DNA of 64,000 nt, taken from positions 1 to 64,000 of the forward strand of contig CAKPYQ010000003.1 of NCBI GenBank assembly GCA_934203105.1. The letters run 5' to 3'. Both the position numbers and the translations under genes were made by a program. Numbering within the stretch: the stretch's first letter is position 1; each line of letters starts with the position of its first letter. Shown piece by piece: positions 1 through 7,253 of the stretch. The notes beneath the pieces are model-generated. The model did not search any database and was not told the DNA's origin. It saw nothing but the letters and a program-made list of their open reading frames with translations. The DNA comes from an uncultured Alphaproteobacteria bacterium. Lineage in GTDB: Bacteria; Pseudomonadota; Alphaproteobacteria; CAAHEQ01; UBA3637.

Positions 1-75
1 TATGGATCGGTGCAGCACTTTATGGAAACGGACACGCACACGACGGCCAAAGCCGGTATTAAAGTCGGATTCTAA
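1..75 (+). CDS. C-terminal end of an outer-membrane beta-barrel protein (5' partial)
   Basis: An open frame enters from the left edge and ends at TAA 73-75, leaving 24 codons. The final residues are AGIKVGF, an alternating pattern with a terminal Phe, which is the usual last beta strand recognised by the BAM machinery in porins and autotransporters. A rho-independent hairpin follows at once, so this is a real gene end. The family cannot be named from this fragment; an autotransporter or OmpA/porin-like barrel is equally possible. Confidence 0.55.
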   Translation, partial: YGSVQHFMETDTHTTAKAGIKVGF

Positions 76-102
76 ACGGACGAGAAGTTCGACATAAAGA
101 AA

Positions 103-141
103 AAAGAGAAAGCCTTGCTATTATTGCGGGCTTTTTCTTTT
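103..141 (+). terminator. Rho-independent terminator after the partial barrel gene
   Basis: GAAAGCC and GGGCTTTTTC form a stem around a 13-base loop, followed by a T-rich run. It lies just after the stop of the partial barrel gene and before a new promoter. Confidence 0.6.
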
Positions 142-146
142 GGTGC

Positions 147-174
147 TTGATTAAAAAAGAAAGACGAATATAAT
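147..174 (+). promoter_or_regulatory. Sigma70-type promoter for the heptose/glycosyltransferase operon
   Basis: TTGATT (147-152) and a perfect TATAAT (169-174) are separated by 16 bases. It sits downstream of the preceding terminator and about 32 bases upstream of the first gene of the operon. Confidence 0.65.
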
Positions 175-205
175 ATTAAACATTTTAAAAGGAAAAAAAG
201 TTTTA

Positions 206-1177
206 ATGAAAGCCAAAACAAATATGCATCAAAATCCCCTTGTCAGCGTTGTAATGCCCGTTTATGAGCACACGAATCAACAGCTGAAACGGGCGATTTT
301 AAGCATACTTGATCAAACTTATCAAAACTTTGAATTGATTATTGTAGATGGTGGGCAAGGGAAGGCGAATGCAAAAATAGTTCGCTCATTTCACGATAAA
401 CGAATTCGGTATTTTAAAAAAATCGGTTATATAAATTGTTTAAATGTCGGCATTGAAAAAAGCCGCGGCAAATATATCGCGCGCATGGATTCGGACGATG
501 TTTCCTATCCCGATCGATTAAAGGTGCAAGTCAATTTTTTGCAACAGCATCAAGATGTTTGTTTGTGTTCTTGTTTGGTCGATTATGAAGGCGCGATTTT
601 GGAAAAACAATCCCATCACCAAAGGCCGATTACTTTGCTCAATTTGATTAAAAAACAAGAAATCGTACACCCTGCGATGATGTTTCGTAAAGATTTAAAT
701 TTGCATTATGATCATATAAAACCATTGGAAGATTGCTGTCTGTTTCGCAAGTTGTTGTTGCAAGGCAAAAAAATAGCAATCATTGATCAAGTATTGCTTT
801 TATCACACGTTTCATCAACGTCGATAATGGAGCGCCACCCCGATTTAATGCGTTGCTGGGAAGCCAAAATGAATATATGGGCTTTGTCACGATATTATGG
901 CTATCCGCTGTCTTTTGGTGATGATATTTTTCGCCGCCGGCATTTTTCGCGCGAACAAATAAAGGAGCTGTTGACATTTGTTTGTCATTTGAAACGCCCG
1001 TTAAAAGAGCACGCGATCAAATCAGATAAATTGTTTTTTCACTTTTATCGATATATGTTTCGTCATTGCTCTGAAAGCCGATATTGGTTGTTTTTCAATC
1101 GGCGCTATTATGCGGCATTTTTAAAGCGTGATTTAAAGTATGCGTGCAAAAGGGTGTTGCATTTTAATAAAAGATGA
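206..1177 (+). CDS. Family 2 glycosyltransferase
   Basis: GT-A fold glycosyltransferase of 323 residues. The N-terminus has the family 2 opening VSVVMPVYE, a conserved QTYQNFELIIVDGG segment, and the metal/nucleotide-binding DSDD motif in RMDSDDVSYPDRL at about residues 94-106. It is the first gene of a plus-strand run with hldC, gmhB and hldD, so a role in adding a sugar to the LPS core is likely, though donor and acceptor cannot be told. No membrane segment is evident; it should act on the cytoplasmic face of the inner membrane. The C-terminal third is Arg/Tyr/Phe rich and basic, fitting peripheral membrane contact. Confidence 0.85.
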   Translation: MKAKTNMHQNPLVSVVMPVYEHTNQQLKRAILSILDQTYQNFELIIVDGGQGKANAKIVRSFHDKRIRYFKKIGYINCLNVGIEKSRGKYIARMDSDDVSYPDRLKVQVNFLQQHQDVCLCSCLVDYEGAILEKQSHHQRPITLLNLIKKQEIVHPAMMFRKDLNLHYDHIKPLEDCCLFRKLLLQGKKIAIIDQVLLLSHVSSTSIMERHPDLMRCWEAKMNIWALSRYYGYPLSFGDDIFRRRHFSREQIKELLTFVCHLKRPLKEHAIKSDKLFFHFYRYMFRHCSESRYWLFFNRRYYAAFLKRDLKYACKRVLHFNKR

Positions 1178-1205
1178 TGTATAAGTTGTTTTAAACGAAA
1201 GGCAA

Positions 1206-1706
1206 ATGATGACGGATTTATTAAATGCGTGGCCGCACGCCAAAAAAATTATTTCATTAAGTCAAGCAAAAGAAATTGTTGCCGCCTTAAAGGAAAACGG
1301 CAAAATTATCGGTTTTACGAACGGTTGCTTTGATTGTTGCCATTTGGGGCACTTAAATTCTTTTGTTCAAGCCAAAAAACTGTGTGATGTTTTGATTGTG
1401 GCGGTTAATTCGGACGCGTCCGTGAAACGCTATAAAGGCGAAAATCGACCTATTCAAGACGAAATGACGCGCGCGCTTTTATTGGCGTCAATGGATTTAA
1501 TCGATTATGTGATTATTTTCGGCGAAGACACACCGTTGCACATCGTTGATGCTTTGCGACCCGATATCGTGGCCAAAGAAGGCTATACTTTGGATCGCTG
1601 GCCGGAGGGGCGTTTGGTGCAATCTTATGGCGGTAAAGCCGTGACGCTTGATCGATTGGAGGGGTATTCAACCTCTTATTTGGTCGAAAAAATGCAAAAA
1701 GACTAA
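1206..1706 (+). CDS. hldC: D-glycero-beta-D-manno-heptose 1-phosphate adenylyltransferase
   Basis: Nucleotidyltransferase of the RfaE domain-II type, 166 residues, transferring AMP from ATP to heptose 1-phosphate to give ADP-heptose. It shows GFTNGCFDCCHLGH, the HxGH-type nucleotide-binding loop (normally GCFDLLHxGH), then VAVNSDASVKRYKG and a YSTSYLVEK end typical of the family. The sugar-kinase domain found in bifunctional HldE is absent, so a separate HldA kinase must be encoded elsewhere. It lies 9 bases upstream of gmhB, in the order hldC-gmhB-hldD. A second Met follows at once; the exact start could be either. Confidence 0.9.
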   Translation: MMTDLLNAWPHAKKIISLSQAKEIVAALKENGKIIGFTNGCFDCCHLGHLNSFVQAKKLCDVLIVAVNSDASVKRYKGENRPIQDEMTRALLLASMDLIDYVIIFGEDTPLHIVDALRPDIVAKEGYTLDRWPEGRLVQSYGGKAVTLDRLEGYSTSYLVEKMQKD

Positions 1707-1715
1707 GAGGGGATT

Positions 1716-2186
1716 ATGCCAAGTTCAAAAGCGCTTTTTTTGGATCGTGACGGAACAATAAACGTCGATTACGGCTATGTTTACCGGCAAAAAGATTTTC
1801 ATTTGATTGACGGCATTTTGGATTTGTGCAAAAAGGCGGAACAAAAAGGGTATTTAATTATCGTTATCACGAATCAATCCGGCATTGCCAGAGGATATTA
1901 TTCGGACGCTGATTTTCAAAAATTAAACGATTATATGATTGATTTATTCAAGCAAAACGGCGTAAAAATTACCGATGTTTTTTATTGCCCCGATTTACAA
2001 GGCGTTCGCCGAAAACCCGAATGCGGAATGTTTATCGAAGCGCAAAACAAATACGATATTGATATGGCTTTGTCCGTTTGTGTCGGTGACAAAGAACGCG
2101 ATATTCAGGCAGGACAAAAAGCCGGTGTTGGTAAAAACTTATTATTTACGGGAAACAATTTTGACCAGATTATGGAGGAATTATGA
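1716..2186 (+). CDS. gmhB: D-glycero-beta-D-manno-heptose 1,7-bisphosphate 7-phosphatase
   Basis: HAD-superfamily phosphatase of 156 residues. The catalytic DxDxT motif appears as LFLDRDGTIN near residue 7-16, followed by ITNQSGIARGYY (motif II region), a Cys/His zinc loop remnant around FYCPDLQGVRRKPECG, and the acidic motif VGDKERDIQAG. This is the step between heptose 1,7-bisphosphate and heptose 1-phosphate, the substrate of HldC encoded just upstream. It overlaps hldD by four bases (ATGA), indicating translational coupling. Confidence 0.9.
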   Translation: MPSSKALFLDRDGTINVDYGYVYRQKDFHLIDGILDLCKKAEQKGYLIIVITNQSGIARGYYSDADFQKLNDYMIDLFKQNGVKITDVFYCPDLQGVRRKPECGMFIEAQNKYDIDMALSVCVGDKERDIQAGQKAGVGKNLLFTGNNFDQIMEEL

Positions 2187-3169
2187 TTATTATTACAGGC
2201 GGAGCCGGTTTTATCGGTTCAAACATTGTAGCGGAATTAGAAAAGCAAAACTATAAAGATCTTGTGGTTGTTGATTGGTTGGGCAATCAAGACAAATGGA
2301 AAAACATTGCCAAGCGTGAATTGGCGGCAATCGTTGCACCGGAAAATATGTTTGATTATATCGAACAACACAAAGACGAAATCGACGCCGTGATCCATAT
2401 GGGGGCGATATCGACCACAACGGAAACGGACGTTGATTTGATTATCCGTTCTAATTTTGAACTTTCTTGGCGCTTGTGGGAATTTTGTCGCGACAATCAA
2501 AAACAATTTATTTACGCGTCGTCCGCTGCAACTTATGGCGATGGATCGCAAGGCTTTGTTGATGATAATTCTTTGGCGGCTTTTGACGCTTTGCGCCCGC
2601 TCAATCCGTATGGGTGGAGTAAAGTTTTGTTCGATCGAAAGGTCGCGCGTGAAGTAAAAGAAGGGCGGAGGGCGCCTAAACAATACGTTGGGTTAAAGTT
2701 CTTTAATGTCTATGGCCCGAACGAATACCATAAAGGGGGACAAAAAAGCGTAATCGCTCATATTTTCCCGTTGGTTAAAGACGATCAAGAAGTCAAGTTG
2801 TTTAAATCATACAACCCAAAATACAAAGACGGCGAACAATTGCGTGATTTCGTTTGGGTCGGTGATGTGGTTAATGTCATTTTATGGGCTTTGCAAAACC
2901 CGCAAGTCAACGGCATTTATAATGTCGGAACGGGACAGGCTCGTTCTTTTTATGACTTGGCCAAGGCCACTTGGGCGGCAATGGGAAAAGATCCCAAAAT
3001 CGGATTTAAAGATATGCCCGAAACGTTGAAAGATAAATATCAATATTATACGCAGGCGGATTTGACACACTTGCGCGCGGCGGGCTATACGCAACCTATG
3101 ACATCGTTGGAAGAGGGCGTTCGTCAATACGTTCAAAACTATTTGGCAAAGCAGGACGCTTATAAATAA
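2183..3169 (+). CDS. hldD: ADP-L-glycero-D-manno-heptose 6-epimerase
   Basis: Short-chain dehydrogenase/epimerase of 328 residues. The Rossmann motif TGGAGFIGSN opens the protein, DWLG follows as in HldD, and the catalytic YGWSK (YxxxK) lies at about residues 144-148, with the preceding SSAATYGDG substrate loop. FFNVYGPNEYHKG is a conserved HldD signature. It converts ADP-D-glycero-D-manno-heptose to the L-glycero form used for the LPS inner core. It is the last gene of the heptose operon; the isomerase GmhA and the kinase HldA are not in this window. Confidence 0.93.
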   Translation: MIIITGGAGFIGSNIVAELEKQNYKDLVVVDWLGNQDKWKNIAKRELAAIVAPENMFDYIEQHKDEIDAVIHMGAISTTTETDVDLIIRSNFELSWRLWEFCRDNQKQFIYASSAATYGDGSQGFVDDNSLAAFDALRPLNPYGWSKVLFDRKVAREVKEGRRAPKQYVGLKFFNVYGPNEYHKGGQKSVIAHIFPLVKDDQEVKLFKSYNPKYKDGEQLRDFVWVGDVVNVILWALQNPQVNGIYNVGTGQARSFYDLAKATWAAMGKDPKIGFKDMPETLKDKYQYYTQADLTHLRAAGYTQPMTSLEEGVRQYVQNYLAKQDAYK

Positions 3170-3219
3170 GTTTTGTCGGATAAAAAAAATCCTTGTTCTA
3201 CATACAAAAATATGATAGC

Positions 3220-3254
3220 TTATAGCCAAAGGATCGAAAGACCTTTGGCTATAA
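3220..3254 (+). promoter_or_regulatory. Perfect 13-bp stem-loop in the leader of the lipoprotein pair
   Basis: TTATAGCCAAAGG (3220-3232) is exactly complementary to CCTTTGGCTATAA (3242-3254) with a 9-base loop. There is only a weak T-run after it, so it is a poor intrinsic terminator for hldD. It lies 29 bases upstream of the lipoprotein start, just after a TATGAT box at 3211-3216, so it may form the 5' end of that mRNA. Confidence 0.5.
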
Positions 3255-3283
3255 CTTTTAATGAAAAATAGGGATTTAAAAAA

Positions 3284-3604
3284 ATGAAAAAAATTTTATT
3301 AACTGCCGTTTTTGCTTTGGCTTTGACAGGGTGCACAACGGCGCCGTTCCAACCGTCCGTCGGCGTTTTATATTCGGATACAAAAGCACCTTTGCAATTG
3401 GATTACGATAATACGGACTTGGGCAAAAGAAAAGGCAGAGCTTCGGCTATCAGCATTTTCGGTTTGTTCGCCTTTGGTGATACCAGCATTCAAGCGGCCG
3501 CAAGAGACGGCAATATTCGCGTTGTCAAGCACGCCGATTATGAATTTACAAACGTTTTCTTTGGTTGCTTTACTAAAACAACCGTTTTCGTATATGGAGA
3601 TTAA
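3284..3604 (+). CDS. TRL-like small lipoprotein, copy 1
   Basis: A 106-residue lipoprotein. The signal peptide MKKILLTAVFALALTGC has a lipobox (LTGC) at Cys17. The mature part resembles the TRL-like family: GVLYSDTKAPLQ, then a glycine-containing segment GRASAISIFGLFAFGD, and an ADYE motif near the end. It should sit in the periplasm attached to a membrane. The next gene, two bases downstream, is a diverged paralogue with the same plan, so the pair arose by tandem duplication. Function unknown. Confidence 0.75.
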   Translation: MKKILLTAVFALALTGCTTAPFQPSVGVLYSDTKAPLQLDYDNTDLGKRKGRASAISIFGLFAFGDTSIQAAARDGNIRVVKHADYEFTNVFFGCFTKTTVFVYGD

Positions 3605-3606
3605 TC

Positions 3607-3960
3607 GTGAAAAAAGTATTCGCAATTTTGTTTGTGATGCTTTTCTTGTCGGGCTGTGTTGAACCGCCAAGAGCGCCGTTTGCACCATCAAGCGGGGCTT
3701 TGTTTACCTATGTGAAAGCGCCGCTTTCGACCAAGTTTGATAAAACAAAAGTGGCAGATACCTTTGGCGAAGCGTCCAGCGTACACGTCGCTTATTACAT
3801 CTTTCAGTTTTCCATTGGCGATGCGTCGCTGAAAAAAGCAATGAATGATGGCGATTTAATCAATGCGGCTTATTCGGATTATGAATGGTTAAATGTTTTG
3901 GGAGTCGTCGGAAAGTTGACTGTTCGAACTTACGGTCCCGCAAGCCAGCCTTTGCAATAA
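3607..3960 (+). CDS. TRL-like small lipoprotein, copy 2
   Basis: A 117-residue lipoprotein starting at GTG, with signal peptide MKKVFAILFVMLFLSGC and lipobox Cys17. The mature region parallels the upstream copy: GALFTYVKAPLS, GEASSVHV, a FSIGDASLKKAMNDGD segment matching FGDTSIQAAARDGN, and SDYEWLNV matching ADYEFTNV. Compared with copy 1 it has an extended C-terminus. It is followed by a strong terminator, closing the two-gene unit. The family is known only as TRL-like; no biochemical role is assigned. Confidence 0.75.
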   Translation: MKKVFAILFVMLFLSGCVEPPRAPFAPSSGALFTYVKAPLSTKFDKTKVADTFGEASSVHVAYYIFQFSIGDASLKKAMNDGDLINAAYSDYEWLNVLGVVGKLTVRTYGPASQPLQ

Positions 3961-3978
3961 TCATCAACAAACATAATA

Positions 3979-4011
3979 AAACCACCAACCGTTAAAAGTT
4001 GGTGGTTTTTG
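3979..4011 (+). terminator. Rho-independent terminator of the TRL lipoprotein pair
   Basis: ACCACCAAC (3981-3989) and GTTGGTGGT (3998-4006) form a 9-bp stem followed by a T-run, 20 bases after the stop of the second lipoprotein. Confidence 0.85.
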
Positions 4012-4055
4012 CTATCGGTTGATTTTAAAAAAATCAACATCAAACCATAACGCGA

Positions 4056-4211
4056 TTATTTGCTGCACGGAGAGATTTGTTCGATGATCGAAATACCCAA
4101 GAAATAGTTATTTCTGCAAACTTTTTGGTTGCCATCATAACCACGAACACCTGTGCAAGCGGACAAAGCCAACATACCGGCAACAGCGGCCAAAACTAAT
4201 AATTTTTTCAT
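4056..4211 (-). CDS. Small lipoprotein of unknown function
   Basis: A 51-residue lipoprotein when started at the ATG at 4211, which has an AAAGGA ribosome site nine bases upstream; the longer frame to 4247 adds a basic stretch with no such site. The signal peptide MKKLLVLAAVAGMLALSAC has lipobox Cys19. The short mature part contains two further Cys pairs (VCRNN and PCSK) and a segment YFLGISIIEQI. It resembles entericidin-like tiny lipoproteins in size only; function cannot be assigned. Confidence 0.65.
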   Translation of the reverse strand: MKKLLVLAAVAGMLALSACTGVRGYDGNQKVCRNNYFLGISIIEQISPCSK

Positions 4212-4322
4212 ATTTTTATCCTTTCTTTGATATAAAAATCTAAACACAATTACATACTACCATAATGCAAAATTATGTCAAATGAAAAAAACGTATCAAA
4301 TAAAATTTTTTTTGTGCGCTTT

Positions 4323-4360
4323 AAAAAAAATCCCCCGCCGGACGCGCCAAGCGGGGGACT
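4323..4360 (-). terminator. Rho-independent terminator of the autotransporter gene
   Basis: CCCCCGC (4332-4338) and GCGGGGG (4351-4357) pair; read on the minus strand the stem is followed by a run of T. It lies directly downstream of the autotransporter stop codon. Confidence 0.85.
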
Positions 4361-4379
4361 TTTAAAGATTAAGCTTTTA

Positions 4380-7124
4380 TTAGAAGTTATACTTTAATTT
4401 TAAAGTACCTGTTTGCGATGTGTAATCGCGGCGAACCCCTAAATCATAGCTTAAAGTCAACTCGGCATCTTTGTATTCCAAAGTTGCACCAACTCCGAAT
4501 TCAGCACCGAATCTGGCCAAGCGTTTGCCTGTGACCATATAAGGCGAGGCACCGGCGACCGTTACAACAGACTTACCGTTATCAGATAAGAAGTCGTATG
4601 TTGCAAAAGCTTTTACTTCCGGTTGGAAAGCAAACTCTTTGCCAACAGCCGGAGCCGCATATTTAACACCGGCAACACCCGTTAATACATCATTGTTTTT
4701 GGCTTTGATGTCGGCCAAACCGTTGTTGTATTTTTCTTGGTGAACATAGACATATCTTGCACCGGCTTCCGGCGTAAAGCCATACGGCAATTCATAACCG
4801 GCTACTGCTTGTGCGCCGTAAGTGTCTGTGTCAAACTTGCTGTTAAACGCGATACCTAATACATTTGTTTTTTCTTTGTATTCGGAACGAGCATAGTTTA
4901 ACGCACCATTGACATAGAACTTGTTCGGTTTGTATTGACCGTATAAGAAGAAGTTATGTGCCCAAACGTCCATTTTACGACCCGTCGGTTTTACGGTCGA
5001 TGCAGAGTATGCATAACCCAAACCAACTGTGTAAGTGTCGTCTAACAAAGCATCAAAACCGGCGGCCAAGCCTTGTGTATAGCCTTTAAATTCGCCGTCC
5101 AATTTGGATTTGTTATACATCGTTTGTGCCCATGCACCGTAATCGACTTTAACATCGCCACCGTTGCGGCCAAAGCCCGTCATACGATTGTTTAAAACAT
5201 TCAAAACTTGCGTGTGATTGTTTTGTGCAATCGTTTGTGTGACCGGAGCTGTTTCCGGATTTAACTTGTCAACTTCTTGTTTTACAACTTCGGTGTTGCC
5301 CGCTTGCAAAGCTTCTTGGGCAGCCAAAGCCAATTGATTGGAAAGCTCTGTATCCGATTGTGTCAAAGCCGCCAAAGCATTTGCTTGGTTTTGATCCAAA
5401 CCTGTATCTTCGACAATCTTGTCAACCGATTTTGTGGATACTTTAATCGATCCTGTGAAATATTCCAAACCAGAAGTTTCATCAACGTCTTTGATTGCTT
5501 CAAAGTCGTACAACGGGTTGGCCATAATTGTCGGCAAAATATCACCGGCATAAGTGTCCATTTCGCTGTCAAATACGTTGTAAGTACCGACTGCACCGAT
5601 TGTCAAGTTCAAGTTTGTCGTACCCAAATAGTTAATTTCATAAGATTTGATTTGAGTATAATCTGCTGCGCTGGTCAATCTTAAACCCAATGTTGCGCCG
5701 TCACCGATGTTCAAAACGCTGCCGGCTGTGGTTGTATCAGCGTCGATACCGCCGTCAAAGTTGACGGTTGCACCGGCGGCGATATTGATGATGCCGTCGT
5801 TATAAATATCGTTTTTGACATTGCCCGCGGTGTTGCCTTCAAAGTTGACTGTACCGGAGAATGTAATAGCGCCTTTGTTGCCTTTTTTATCAAGTTTGCC
5901 GTCGTTATAGATTGCACCGCCGTCGCCGGCTGAATTGTTCGTAAACGTTCCGTTGTCGATCGTCATTGTGCCGTTGTTGTAAATAGCACCGCCGGCTGTG
6001 GCCGCTGTATTGCCGGTGAACGTCGAATCTTTGATCGTCATATTACCGCCCAAGCCGTTTTTATCCAAATCGCCGTGGTTGTAAATGGCGCCGCCGTTTT
6101 CGGCCGAGTTCGTATCAAATGCGGAATTAGCAACGTAAACCGAACCGGAAAGCGTATCGCTGTCGTGTAAATGGTTGTCGATCGCACCGCCGTTTGTTGT
6201 GGCTTTGTTTCCTGTGAATGTTGTGTTAATAATATCCAAAACACCCGTGTTGGCGTTTTTAGTGCCGTTTGCATTGACCGCTACACGTGTTGCAATAGCA
6301 CCGCCAACAGTTTCGGACGAGTTATTTGTAAATGATGAATTGGCAATGTTCGTTCTGGATTCAGAACCGGCAAAAATTGCGCCGCCACCTGCATTTGTGC
6401 GAATGGCTTGGTTGCCTTCAAAACGCGTATTGTCAATCCACATACCGGCATCGCCACCGTTTCTGATAGCGCTTGCAAAGTTACCGATAGCACCGGCTGC
6501 TTCATCGCCTGCATTTGTCGTTGTACCGATGTTGTTTGTAAAGACTGAGTCTTTGATTGTGACTTTTACAAAGTTGTGTTCGCTGGTGTTATTTTTGGAA
6601 TAATTGCCTGTATAAGCATAAATAGCACCACCCAAACCGGCCGTATTTTGGTCGAACGTTGAATTTGTGATGTTGACCGTACCAGATTGAATTGATAAAG
6701 CGCCGGCATCGCCGTCAACGCCGTCCGCGTTGTTCGCAATAAACTTTGTATTCGATATGCTTAAAGACGGCATTTCGGTGACGTCTTTTGCGCTTGCCCC
6801 CGTCGGGCCTTGAACGCGAATCGCCCCACCGTTTTTGCCTGTGGAGTTGTTTTCAAACGTCGAGTTCGTGATCGTGGCTTTTCCTTCGATTTGGATAGCT
6901 CCGCCGTTTTTATCCAAGCTGTCCAAGTCCTTTGCCAAAATATCATCGTAAGTGACGTCATCGGACGCGGATACAACAACGCGATCTGCCCATTCGGTTG
7001 CGGCCACAGCCGGCATAGCAACCAAAGCGCCGATTAAAACGGCCGCATTGAATAAAGCGCATTTTTTCAATACCGAGCGGTATTGTGCGTTTAATTCTCT
7101 GATTGTAGTATTTGAATATTTCAT
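4380..7124 (-). CDS. Autotransporter adhesin with POMP-like GGA[I] repeats
   Basis: Type Va autotransporter of 914 residues. An extended signal peptide (about residues 1-42, ending AMPAVA-A) leads to a passenger of about 600 residues. The passenger carries roughly ten repeats of the form NNxxxxxGGAIYN spaced about 30-60 residues apart, together with FxxN motifs (SxFTNN, STFTGN), as in polymorphic outer-membrane proteins and pectin-lyase-type beta helices. The last ~270 residues form the 12-strand translocator barrel (from about VDYGAWAQ), ending LKLKYNF with a terminal Phe. A good GGAGA ribosome site precedes the start and a strong terminator follows the stop. Surface adhesion is the likely role; no protease triad was recognised. 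Confidence 0.88.
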   Translation of the reverse strand: MKYSNTTIRELNAQYRSVLKKCALFNAAVLIGALVAMPAVAATEWADRVVVSASDDVTYDDILAKDLDSLDKNGGAIQIEGKATITNSTFENNSTGKNGGAIRVQGPTGASAKDVTEMPSLSISNTKFIANNADGVDGDAGALSIQSGTVNITNSTFDQNTAGLGGAIYAYTGNYSKNNTSEHNFVKVTIKDSVFTNNIGTTTNAGDEAAGAIGNFASAIRNGGDAGMWIDNTRFEGNQAIRTNAGGGAIFAGSESRTNIANSSFTNNSSETVGGAIATRVAVNANGTKNANTGVLDIINTTFTGNKATTNGGAIDNHLHDSDTLSGSVYVANSAFDTNSAENGGAIYNHGDLDKNGLGGNMTIKDSTFTGNTAATAGGAIYNNGTMTIDNGTFTNNSAGDGGAIYNDGKLDKKGNKGAITFSGTVNFEGNTAGNVKNDIYNDGIINIAAGATVNFDGGIDADTTTAGSVLNIGDGATLGLRLTSAADYTQIKSYEINYLGTTNLNLTIGAVGTYNVFDSEMDTYAGDILPTIMANPLYDFEAIKDVDETSGLEYFTGSIKVSTKSVDKIVEDTGLDQNQANALAALTQSDTELSNQLALAAQEALQAGNTEVVKQEVDKLNPETAPVTQTIAQNNHTQVLNVLNNRMTGFGRNGGDVKVDYGAWAQTMYNKSKLDGEFKGYTQGLAAGFDALLDDTYTVGLGYAYSASTVKPTGRKMDVWAHNFFLYGQYKPNKFYVNGALNYARSEYKEKTNVLGIAFNSKFDTDTYGAQAVAGYELPYGFTPEAGARYVYVHQEKYNNGLADIKAKNNDVLTGVAGVKYAAPAVGKEFAFQPEVKAFATYDFLSDNGKSVVTVAGASPYMVTGKRLARFGAEFGVGATLEYKDAELTLSYDLGVRRDYTSQTGTLKLKYNF

Positions 7125-7182
7125 AGTATCTCCTTTTTTGTTTAATATCGCCTTTTGAGATATGTATATCAGTTTATTACAA

Positions 7183-7198
7183 TTGACATAGAAGTCAA
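7183..7198. promoter_or_regulatory. Inverted repeat upstream of the autotransporter gene
   Basis: TTGAC and GTCAA flank a 6-base centre about 60 bases upstream of the autotransporter start. On the minus strand one arm supplies a TTGACT -35-like box, so it could be an operator. No clear -10 box at the right spacing was found, so this is weak. Confidence 0.3.
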
Positions 7199-7253
7199 CC
7201 GTTTTTTTATGTTTTTTTTCATAAAATGTTAACTATTTCAAATAAAAGAGTAA

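Noticed and set aside
3220..3254. Intrinsic terminator of hldD
   Set aside because: The stem is perfect but the T-run is too weak, so I list it as a leader structure instead.
5277..5684. Plus-strand open frames inside the autotransporter gene (also 6175-6603, 6810-7158)
   Set aside because: They lie antisense to a clear autotransporter and have no ribosome site, domain or codon pattern of their own.
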